Source of the DNA: Gymnothorax reevesii
Taxonomy: Eukaryota > Chordata > Actinopteri > Anguilliformes > Muraenidae
Length of the DNA stretch: 64,000 nt
Assembly: GCA_029721435.1 (NCBI GenBank)
Contig: CM056576.1
Coordinates: 74,665,876 to 74,729,875, forward strand
Direction: 5' to 3'
The notes under the pieces were generated by a model. It worked only from the letters and a program-made list of their open reading frames with translations, was not told where the DNA came from and searched no databases. Made by a program: the position numbers and the translations under genes. Positions 10,782 through 21,300 of this stretch are shown piece after piece. How positions within the stretch are numbered: the first letter of the stretch is position 1; each line of letters starts with the position of its first letter.

Positions 10782-12161
10782 GATGTGTCTTGTTTGGGAA
10801 TCGAGTGAAAACTGGGAGAAGTAGTGAACCGTACGATTACGAAATTATTTGGAATATTAACAAGGAAGGAAGGAGGGAAAGAAGGAACTAATGAGGGAAG
10901 TAAGGAAAGAAGGAATATAGGAAAAAAAGAAGGAAATCAAAGGAAGGCAGGAAAGAACAAAGGAAAGAAGGCGAGGATGGATGGAAAGAAACAGAGGAAT
11001 GAAGGAAAGAAGGAAGTAAAGAAGGAAGGAAAGGAAAAAGGGAAGAAGAAGGATTTAAGTAAAGATAGTAGGAAGGAAGGAAGTGAGGAAGAAGAAATGA
11101 AAAACAGAAGGAAAGAGAGAAGGAAGAAAAGAAAAAGTAAAGAAAGGAAGAGGGAGGGAAAGAGAGGGAAAGCAGAAAGAAGAAAGGAAGAAAGATAAGA
11201 AGGATATGAAGGAATGAAAGAAGGCATGATGGAAGGAAAGAAAAACTAAGGAAGGTAGGAAAGAAAATTGGTTGGGAGGAAGAATGGGAGGAAGGATGAA
11301 AGGCAGGATAGAAGGAAGTAAAGAAGGAAAGCAGGAACGAATAAAGGAAGGAAGGAACGAAGGAAAGAAATAGGAGGGAAAAAGAAAGAAGGAATGACAG
11401 AAAATAGAAGGAAGGAAAGCAGCAAGGAAGCTGTAGTCTCAAGAGAGCCAGATTGTAGTCTTACAGCCTCAGAAACTGACAGTTACAGCAGGTGGTCAGA
11501 ACACCTGGCACAAGATTCCATTTGCTTAATGGCCCTATTGTGATGTCATAATGCCAATGTTAAGTCTATGGGGGGAAAAATGTATAGTTTTTTATTAATA
11601 ACTCAAAAAGTATAAAAGTTAAAAAGATGAAAAATACATTGCACAGGTGTCCTAAGTAAGACCTACGCAACGCAGTTTGAATGAAGTTTCTACGATAAAC
11701 GGTTGAGGCCGCATTAAGTGTGTTAGAAGAATAATAATAATAACTAGATAATGTAATTCCAGGGAATTACGTGTGCATTGAAAATGCAAAGTGTAGTTGC
11801 ATAAGGTGGAGTTTGTAACATATCATTGCATTATGATATTGGTAGCTACGTTTTTAGGAGGATAATTATGGTAGTGGTGAGGACTTTTATTTTGAAACAG
11901 ATGTGGACTGAGGAAACAGTTTGCGGGAGTCAGAGTTGATGACAACTGTCATATGGAAATTTTTAATAGTGACATTTTTTAATAGTGAAAAATTGTAGTA
12001 AGGACTTATATTTTGAGACAGGATTGGGCAGAAGAAACAGTTGCCGGAAGTCATAGTCGAAAACAATCAGGAGTTGGAATGGCTGAAAGGTTGATAAGTT
12101 GAGTAGCTTAAAAAGTTACATTTTTTATTGTAATTTGACATAATGAGGACTGGCTGTAACA
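10782..12161 (+). repeat. Spacer block S3 (1380 bp)
   Basis: Polypurine tract 10862-11430, middle segment to about 11729, short (AAT)4 and then AACTAG, distal segment to 12161. 5' type alpha (leader variant TTTGGGAATCG), 3' type GTGAAAAATTG. It ends TAACATTTGTTAGG where most copies have TAACAGTTGTTAGG, a change shared with S7 and S8. Confidence 0.92.
10862..11430 (+). repeat. GGAA/GAAA polypurine tract of S3
   Basis: About 569 bp, AAAGAAGGCGAGG subtype. The longest frame over it (184 codons, minus strand, 10888-11442) is entirely Ser/Phe/Leu/Pro from TTCC repeats and is rejected as a gene. Confidence 0.95.
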
Positions 12162-15100
12162 TTTGTTAGGCAGTTGCTATGGTGTTCTGTGTACTTGTGA
12201 GGGTGTTGCTAGGCAGCTGCTATCGTGTTCTGGGTGGTTGCTAGGGCATTGCTAGGCAGTTGCTATGGTGTTCTGGGTGGTTGATAGGGCGTTGCTAGGC
12301 GGTTGCTATGGTGTTCTGGGTAGTTGCTAGGCGGTTGCTATGGCGTACTGGGTGGTTCCTCGAGCATTGCTATGGGGTTCTGGGTGGTTGCTAAGCAGTT
12401 GCTATGATGTTCTAGGTGGTTGCTAGGGCGTTGCTAGGTGGTTGCTATGGTGTTCTGGGTGGTTGCTAGGCCGTTGCTATGGTGTTCTGGGTGGTTGCTA
12501 TGGCGTTGCTAGGCAGTTGCTATTGTGTTCTGGGTGGTTGCTAGGCCGTTGCGAGGCAGTTGCTATGGTGTTCTGGGTGGTTGTTAGGGTGGTTGCTATG
12601 GCGTTCTGGGTGGTTGCTAGGGCATTGCTAAGCAGTTGGTATGGTGTTCTGGGTGGTTGCCACGGCATTGCCAAACGGTTGCTATGGTGTTCTGGGTGGT
12701 TGCTAGGGTGTTGCAAGGCAGATGCTATGGTGTTCTGGGTGGTTGCTAGGTGGTTGCTATGATGTTCTGGCTGGTTGCTAGGGCGTTGCTAGGCGGTTGC
12801 TATGGTGTTCTGGGTGGTTGCTCGGGCGTTGCTAGGCGGGTGCTATGGTGTTCTGGGTGGTTGCTAGGGCGTTGCTATGGTGTTCTGGGTGGTTGCTAGG
12901 GCGTTGCTAGGCAGTTGCTATGGTGTTCTGGATGGTTGCTAGGCGGTTGCTATGGTGTTCTGGGTGGTTGCTAGGGTGTTGCTATGGTGTTCTGGGTGGT
13001 TGTTAGGCGGTTGCTCTGGTGTTCTGGGTGGTTGCTAGGCGGTTGCTATGGTGTTCTGGGTGGTAGCAAGGCGGTTGCAATGGTGTTCTGGGTGGTTGCT
13101 AGATCATTGCTAGGCAGTTGCTATGGTGTTCTGTGGTGATGCTAGGCAGTTGCTATGGTGTTCAGGGTGGTTGATAGGCGGTTGCTATGGTGTTCGGGGT
13201 GGTTGCTAGGGCGTTGCTAGGCAGTTGCTATGGTGTTCTGATGGTTGCTAGGGGGTTGCTATGGTGTTCTGGGTGGTTGCTAGGGCGTTGCTAGGCAGTT
13301 GCTATGGTGTTCTGGGTGGTTGCTAGGGCATTGCTATGGTGTTCTGGGAGGTAGCTAGGCGGTTGCTATTGTGTTCTGGGTGGTTGATAGGCGGTTGCTA
13401 TGGTGTTCTGGGTGGTTGCTAGGGCGTTGCTAGGCAGTTGCTATGGTGTGCTGGGTGGTTGCTAGGCGGTTGCTATGGTGTTCTGGGAGGTTGCTAGGGC
13501 TTTGCTAGGCGGTTGCTGTGGTGTTCTGGGTGGTTGCTAGGGCGTTGCTAGGCGGTTGCTATGGTGTTCTGGGAGGTTGCTAGGGCATTGCTAGGCTGTT
13601 GCTATGGTGTTCTGGGTGGTTGCTAGCGCGTTGCTAGGTGGTTGCTATGGTGTTCTGGGTGGTTGTTAGGGTGTTGCTAGGCAGTTGCTATGGTGTTCTG
13701 GGTGGTTGCTAGGCGGTTGCTATGGTGTTCTGGGTGCTAGGGCGTTGCTAGGCAGTTGCTATGGTGTTTTGGGTGGCTGCTAGGTGGTTGCTATGGTGTT
13801 CTGGGTGGTTGCTTGGGCGTTGCTAGGCAGTTGCGATGGTGTTCTGGGTGGTTGCTAGGCGGTTGCTATGGTGTTCTTTGTGGTTGCTCGGGCGTTGCTA
13901 GGCAGTTGCTATGGTGTTCTTGGTGTTTGCTAGGCGGTTGCTATGGTGTTCTGGGTGGTTGCTAGGCGGTTGCTATGGTGTTCTGGGTGGTTGCTCGGGC
14001 GTTGCTAGGCAGTTGCTATGGTGTTCTGGGTGGTTGCTAGGCGGTTGCTATGGTGTTCTGGGTGGTTGCTAGGGCATTGCTAGGCTGTTGCTATGGTGTT
14101 CTGGGTGGTTGTTAGGGTGTTGCTAGGCAGTTTCTATGGTGTTCTGGGTGGTTGCTAGGTGGTTGCTATGGTGTTCTGGGTGGTTGCTAGGGCGTGGCTA
14201 GGCAGTTGCAATGGTGTTTTGGGCGGTTGCTAGGTGGTTGCAATGGTGTTCTGGGTGGTTGCTAGGGCTTTGCTAGGCAGTTGCTATAGCGTTCTGGGTG
14301 GTTGCTAGGGCGTTGCAAGGCAGTTGCTGTGGTGTTCTGGGTGGTTGCTAGGGCGTTGCTAGGCAGTTGCTATGGTGTTCTGGGTGATTGCAAGGCGGTT
14401 GCTATGGTGTTCTGGGTGGTTGCTAGGAGGTTGCTACGGTGTTCTGGGTGGTTGCTAGGGCGTTGCTAGGCAGTTGCTATGGTGTTCTGGGTGGTTGCTA
14501 GGCAGTTGCAATGGTGTTCTGGGTGGTTGCTAGGGCGTTGCTAGGCATTTGCTATCATGTTCTGGGTGGTTGCTAGGGCGTTGCTAGGCAGTTGCTTTGG
14601 TGTTCTAGATGGTTGCTAGGCGGTTGCTATGGTGTTCTGGGTGGTTGCTAGGGTGTTGCTTTGGTGTTCTGGGTGGTTGTTAGGCGGTTGCTATGGTGTT
14701 CTGGGTGGTAGCTAGGCGGTTGCTATGGTGTTCTGGGTGGTTGCTAGGTCGTTGCTAGGCAGTTGCTATGGTGTTCTGATGGTTGCTAGGCAGTTGCTAT
14801 GGTGTTCTGGGTGGTTGCTAGGGCGTTGCTAGGCAGGTGCTATGGTGTTCTGGGTGGTTGCTAGGGCATTGCTATGGTGTTCTGGGTGGTAGCTAGGCGG
14901 TTGCTATTGTGTTCTGGGTGGTTGATAGGCGGTTGCCATGGTGTTCTGGGTGGTTGCTAGGGCGGTGCTAGGAGGGTGCTAGGGTGTGCTGGGGGGTGGC
15001 TAGGCGGTTGCTATGGTGTTCTGGGAGGTTGCTAGGGCATTGCTAGGCGGTTGCTATGGTGTTCTGGGTGGTTGCTAGGGCCTTGCTAGGCGGTTGCTAT

Positions 15101-17986
15101 GGTGTTCTGGGAGGTTGCTAGGGCATTGCTAGGCTGTTGCTGTGGTGTTGTGGGTGGTTGCTAGGGCGTTGCTAGGCGGTTGCTATGGTGTTCTGGGTGG
15201 TTTTTAGGGTGTTGCTAGGCAGTTGCTATGGTGTTCTGGGTGGTTGCTAGGCGGTTGCTATGGTGTTCTGGGTGCTAGGGCGTTGCTAGGCAGTTGCTAT
15301 GGTGTTTTGGGTGGTTGCTATGGTGTTCTGGGTGGTTGCTTGGGCGTTGCTAGGCAGTTGCTATGGTGTTCTGGGTGGTTGCTAGGCGGTTGCTATGGTG
15401 TTCTGGGTGGTTGCTCGGGCGTTGCTAGGCAGTTGCTATGGTGTTCTTGGTGGTTGCCAGGCAGTTGCTATGGTGTTCTGGGTGGTTATTAGGCGGTGGC
15501 TATGGTGTTCTGGGTGGTTGCTAGGGCGTTGCTAGGCAGTTGCTATGGTGTTCTGGGTGGTGGCTAGGCGGTTGCTATGGTGTTCTGGGTGGTTGCTAGG
15601 GCATTGCTAGGCTGTTGCTATGGTGTTCTGGGTGGTTGCTAGGGCGTTGCTAGGCGGTTGCTATGGTGTTCTGGGTGGTTGCTAGGGCGTTGCTAGGCAG
15701 ATGCTTTGGTGTTCTGGGTGGTTGCTAGGGCGTTGCTAGGCAGTTGCTATGGTGTTCTGGGCGGTTGTTAGGGTGGTTGCTATGGCGTTCTGGGTGGTTG
15801 CTAGGGCACTGCTAAGCAGTTGCTATGGTGTTCTGGGTGGTTGCTACGGCGTTGCTAGGCGGTTGCTATGGTGTTCTGGGTGGTTGCTAGGGTGTTGCTA
15901 GGCAGTTGCTTTGGTGTTCTGGGTGGTTGCTAGGTGGTTGCTATGGTGTTCTGGGTGGTTGCTAGGGCGTTGCTAGGCAGTTGCTATGGTGTTCTGGGTG
16001 GTTGCTCGGGCGTTGCTAGGCGGTTGCTATGGTGTTCTGGGCGGTTGCTAGGGCATTGCTATGGTGTTCTGGGTGGTTGCTAGGGCGTGGCTAGGCAGTT
16101 GGTATGGTGTTCTGGATGGTTGCTAGGCGGTTGCTATGGTGTTCTGGGTGGTTGCTAGGGTGTTGCTATGGTGTTCTGGGTGGTTGCTAGGCGGTTGCTT
16201 TGGTGTTCTGGGTGGTAGCTAGGCGGTTGCTATGGTGTTCTGGGTGGTAGCTAGGTCGTTGTTAGGCAGTTGCTATGGTGTTCTGGGTGGTTGCTAGGCG
16301 GTTGCTATGGTGTTCTGGGTGGTTGCTAGGCGGTTGCTATGGTGTTCTGGGTGGTTGCTAGGGCGTTGCTAGGCAGTTGCGATGGTGTTCTGATGTTTGC
16401 TAGGCGGTTGCTTTGGTGTTCTGGGGGGTGGCTAGGGCGTTGCTAGGCAGTTGCTATGGTGTTCTGGGTGGTTGCTAGGGCGTTGTTAGGCAGTTGCTAT
16501 GGTGTTCTGGGTGGTTGCTAGGCGGTTGCTATGGTGTTCTGGGTGGTTGCTAGGCGGTTGCTATGGTGTTCTGGGTGGTTGCTAGGGCGTTGCTAGGCAG
16601 TTGCTATGGTGTTCTGATGGTTGCTAGGCAGTTGCTATGGTGTTCTGGGTGGTTGCTAGGGCGTTGCTAGGCAGTCGCTATGGTGTTCTGGGTGGTTGCT
16701 AGGGCGTTGCTATGGTGTTCTGGGTGGTAGCTAGGCGGTTGCTATTGTGTTCTGGGTGGTCGCTTGGCGGTTGCTATTGTGTTCTGGGCGGTTGCTAGGG
16801 CGTTGCTAGGCGGTTGCTTTGGTGTTCTTGGTGGTTGTTAGGGTGTTGCTAGGCAGTTGCTATGGTGTTCTGGGTGGTTGCGAGGCCGTTGCTAGGGTGT
16901 TCTGGGTGGTTGCTAGCCCGTTGCTAGGCAGTTGCTATGGTATTTTGGGTGGTTGCTAGGTGGTTGCTATGGTGTTCCGGGTGGTTGCAAGGGCGTTGCT
17001 TGGTAGTTGGTATGGTGTTCTGGGTGGTTGGTAGGCGGTTGCTATGGTGTTCTGGGTGCTAGCTCGGGTGTTGCTAGGCAGTTGCTGTGGTGTTCTGGGT
17101 GGTTGCTAGGCGGTTGCTATGGTGTTCTGGGTGGTTGCTAGGCGGTTGCTATGGTGTTCTGGGTGGTTGCTAGGGCGTTGCTAGGCAGTTGCTATGGTGT
17201 TCTGGGTGGTTGCTAGGCGGTTGCTATGGTGTTCTGGGTGGTTGCTAGGGCGTTGGTAGGCAGTTGCTATGGTGTTCTGGGTCGTTGCTAGGCGGTTGGT
17301 ATGGTGGTCTGGGTGGTTGCTAGCGCGTTGCTAGGCAGTTTCTATGGTATTGTGGGTGGTTGCTACTGGTTGCTATGGTGTTCTGGGTGGTTGCTAGGGC
17401 GTTGCTAGGCAGTTGCTATGGTGTTCTGGGTGGTTGCTTGGCGGTTGCTATGGTGTTCTGGGTGGTTGCTCGGGTGTTGTTAGGGAGTTGCTATGGTGTT
17501 CTGGGTGGTTGCTAGGGGGTTGCTGTGGTGTTCTGGGTGGTTGCTTGGCGGTTGCTATGGTGTTCTGTGTGGTTGCTAGGGTGTTGCTAGGTAGTTGCTA
17601 TGGTGTTCTGGGTGGTTGCTAGGGCGTTGCGATGGTGTTCTGGGTGGTTGCTAGGGCGTTGCTAGGCAGTTGCTATGGTGTTCTGGGTGGTTGCTAGGCG
17701 GTTGCTAAGGTGTTCTTGGTGGTTGCTAGGGCGTTGCTAGGCAGTTGCTATGGTGTTTTGGGTGGTTGCTGGGCGGTTGCTATGGTGTTCTGGGTGGTTG
17801 TTAGGGCGTTGCTAGGCAGTTGCTATGGTGTTCTGGGTGGTTACTAGGCAGTTGCTATGGTGTTCTTGGTGGTGGTTAGGGCGTTGCTAGGCAGTTGCTA
17901 TGGTGTTCTGGGTGGTTGCTAGGGCGTTCCTAGGCAGTTGCTTTGGTATTCTGAGTGGTTGCTTGGCGGTTGCTATGGTGTTTTTG
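12162..17986 (+). repeat. Minisatellite array A3 (about 5.8 kb, mosaic of two array types)
   Basis: It opens as a type-a array (GCCACGG at 12659, GATCATT near 13102). From about 15670 it carries the type-b marker set, with GTTGTTAGGGTGG near 15765 followed by TTGCTACGGCGTTG where type a has TTGCCACGGCATTG. No spacer lies between the two parts. A 1538-bp duplication occupies about 13200-15670. The right end is a deletion joint into the truncated spacer at 17987. Confidence 0.92.
13200..15670 (+). repeat. 1538-bp offset duplication inside A3
   Basis: Private variants recur at a constant 1538-bp offset: CTGATGG (13239 and 14777), AGGGCATTGCTATGG (13325 and 14863), GTTGATAGG (13383 and 14921) and a 4-bp-shortened GGGTGCTAGGG joint (13732 and 15270). 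A later marker is offset by 1527, indicating an 11-bp (one submonomer) change. The second copy is incomplete and gives way to the type-b set. Confidence 0.85.
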
Positions 17987-18382
17987 ACGTGTGCATTGAA
18001 AATGCAAAGTGTAGTTGCATAAGGTGGAGTTTGTAACATATCATTGCATTAAGATATTGGTAGCTACGTTTTTAGTAAGATAATTTTGGTAGTGGTGAGG
18101 ACTTTTATTTTGAAACAGATGTGGACTGAGGAAACAGTTTGCGGGAGTCAGAGTTGATGACAACTGTCATATGGAAATTTTTAATAGTGACATTTTTTAA
18201 TAGTGAAGAATTGTAGTAAGGACTTATATTTTGAGACAGGATTGGGCAGAAGAAACAGTTGCCGGAAGTCATAGTCGAAAACAATCAGGAATTGGAATGG
18301 CTGAAAGGTTGATAAGTTGAGTAGCTTAAAAAGTTACATTTTTTTATTGTAATTTTATTTGTAATGAGGACTGGCTGTAACA
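17987..18382 (+). repeat. Truncated spacer block S4 (distal segment only, 396 bp)
   Basis: Minisatellite GGTGTTTTTG joins directly to ACGTGTGCATTG. Leader, polypurine tract, middle segment, AAT run and the first part of the distal segment are absent. The remaining part is 3' type GTGAAGAATTG. Compared with other units, the left break lies about 180 bp before the usual spacer start, in the array-terminal signature. The deletion therefore removed array end plus roughly 1 kb of spacer. Confidence 0.9.
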
Positions 18383-21300
18383 GTTGTTAGGCAGTTGCAA
18401 TGGTGTTCTGTTTACTTGTGAGGGTGTTGCTAGGCAGCTGCTATCGTGTTCTGGGTGGTTGCTAGGGCATTGCTAGGCAGTTGCAATGGTGTTCTGGGTG
18501 GTTGCTAGGGCCTTGCTAAGCGGTTGCTATGGTGTTCTGAGTGGTTGATAGGGCGTTGCTAGGCGATTGCTATGGTGTTCTGGGTGGTTGCTAGGCGGTT
18601 GCTATGGCGTTCTGGGTGGTTGCTAGAGCGTTGCTATGGCATTCTGGGTGGCTGCTAGGGCTTTGCTAAGCAGTTGCTATGATGTTCTGGGTGGTTGCTA
18701 GGGCGTTGCTAGGTGGTTGCTTTGGTGTTCTGGGTGGTTGCTAGGGTGTTGCTAGGCAGTTGCTATGCTGTTCTGGGTGGTTGCCATGCCGTTGCTATGG
18801 TGTTTTGGGTGGTTGTTAGGGCGGTGCTTGGCAGTTGCTTTGGTGTTCTGGGTGTTTGCTAGGGCGTTGCTAGGGAGTTGCGTTGGTGTTCTGGGTGGTT
18901 GCTAGGGCGTTGCAAGCCATTTGCCATGGTGTTCTGGGTGGTTGCTAGGGCGTTGCTAGGCAGTTGCTATGGTGTTCTGGGTGGTTGTTAGGGTGGTTGC
19001 TATGGCGTTCTGGGTGGTTGCTAGGGCATTGCTAAGCAGTTGCTCTGGTATTCTGGGTGGTTGCTACGGCATTGCTAGTCGGTTGCTATGGTGTTCTGGG
19101 TGGTTGCTAGGGTGTTGCTAGGCAGTTGCTATGGTGTTCTGGGTGGTTGCTAGGTGGTTGCTATGGTGTTCTGGGTGGTTTCTAGGGCGTTGCTAGGCGG
19201 TTGCTATGGTGTTCTGGATGGTTGCTCGGGCGTTGCTAGGCGGTTGCTATGGTGTTTTGGGTGGTTGCTAGTGCGTTGCTATGGTGCTCTGGGTGGTTGC
19301 TACGGCGTTGCTAGGCAGTTGCTATGGTGTGCTGGGTGGTTGCTAGGCGGTTGCTATGGTGTTCTGGGTGGTTGCTAGGGCATTGCTATGGTGTTCTGGG
19401 TGGTAGCTAGGCGGTTGCTATTGTGTTCTGGGTGGTAGCTAGGCGGTTGGTCTGGTGTTCTGGGTGGTAGCTAGGTCGGTGCTAGGCAGTTGCTATGGTG
19501 TTCTGGGTGGTTGCTAGGCGGTTGCTATGGTGTTCTGGGTGGTTGCTAGGGCGTTGCTAGGCAGTTGCTATGGTGTTCTGATGGTTGCTAGGCGGTTGCT
19601 ATGGTGTTCTGGGTGGTTGCCAGGGCGTTGCTATGGTGTTCTGGGTGGTAGCTAGGCGGTTGCAATTGTGTTCTGGGTGGTTGCTAGGGCGTTGCTAGGC
19701 AGTTGCTATGGTGTTCTGGGTGGTTGCTAGGCGGTTGCTATGGTGTTCTGGGTGGTGGCTAGGGCGTTGCTAGGCAGTTGCTATGGTGTTCTGATGGTTG
19801 CTAGGCAGTTCCTATGGTGTTCTGGGTGGTTGCTAGGGCGTTGCTATGGTGTTCTGGGTGGTAGCTAGGCAGTTGCTATTGTGTTCTGGGTGGTTGCTAG
19901 GGCGTTGCTAGGCAGTTGCTATGGTGTTCTGGGTGGTTGGTAGGGCCTTGCTAAGGTGTTCTGGGTGGTAGCTAGGCGGTTGCTATTGTGTTCTGGGTGG
20001 TTGCTAGGGCGTTGCTAGGCGGTTGCTATGGTGTTCTGGGTGGTAGGTCGGTCGTTGCTAGGCAGTTGCTATGGTGTTCTGGGTGGTTGCTAGGCGGTTG
20101 CTATGGTGTTCTGGGTGGTTGCTAGGGCATTGCTAGGCAGTTGCAATGGTGTTCTGGGTGGTTGCTAGGGCCTTGCTTAGCGGTTGCTATGGGGGTCTGA
20201 GTGGTTGATAGGGCGTTGCTAGGCGATTGCTATGGTGTTCTGGGTGGTTGCTAGGCGGTTGCTATGGCGTTCTGGGTGGTTGCTAGAGCGTTGCTATGGC
20301 ATTCTGGGTGGCTGCTAGGGCTTTGCTAAGCAGTTGCTGTGATGTTCTGGGTGGTTGCTAGGGCGTTGCTAGGTGGTTGCTTTGGTGTTCTGGGTGGTTG
20401 CTAGGGTGTTGCTAGGCAGTTGCTATGCTGTTCTGGGTGGTTGCCATGCCGTTGCTATGGTGTTCTGGGTGGTTGCTAGGGCGTTGCTCGGCAGTTGCTT
20501 TGGTGTTCTGGGTGGTTGCTACGGCGTTGCTAGGCAGTTGCTTTGGTGTTCTGGGTGGTTGCTAGGGCGGTGCAAGGCAGTTGCCATGGTGTTCTGGGTG
20601 GTTGCTAGGGCGTTGCTAGGCAGTTGCTATGGTGTTCTGGGTGGTTGTTAGGGTGGTTGCTAGGGCATTCTGGGTGGTTGCTAGGACATTGCTAAGCAGT
20701 TGCTATGGTGTTCTGGGTGGTTGCTACGGCGTTGCTATGCGGGTGTCATTGTGTTGTGGGTGGTGGCTAGGGTGTTGCTAGGCAGTTGCTATGGTGTTCT
20801 GGGTGGTTCCTGGGTGGTTGCTATGGTGTTCTGGGTGGTTGCTAGGGCGTTGCGAGGCGGTTGCTATGGTGTTCTGGGTGGTTGCTCGGGCGTTGCTAGG
20901 CGGTTGCTGTGGTGTTTTGGGTGGTTGCTAGGGCGTTGCTATGGTGGTCTGGGTGGTTGCTAGGGCGTTGCTAGGCAGTTGGTAAGGTGTTGTGGATGGT
21001 TGCTAGGCGGTTGCTATGGTGTTCTGGGTGGTTGGTAGGGTGTTGGTATGGTGTTCTGGGTGGTTGCTAGGCGGTTGCTATGGTGTTCTGGGTGGTAGCT
21101 AGGCGGTTGCTATGGTGTTCTGGGTGGTAGCTAGGTCGTTCCTAGGCAGTTGCTATGGTGTTCTGGGTGGTTGCTAGGCGGTTGCTATGGTGTTCTGGGT
21201 GGTTGCTAGGGTGTTGCTAGGCAGTTGCTATGGTGTTCTGATGGTTGCTAGGCGGTTGCTATGGTGTTCTGGGTGGTTGCCAGGGCGTTGCTATGGTGTT

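Noticed and set aside
10888..11442. 184-codon minus-strand open frame, and its equivalents in all polypurine tracts
   Set aside because: The product is only Ser, Phe, Leu and Pro runs read from TTCC repeats. The frame tracks repeat composition in every spacer and breaks with each small indel.
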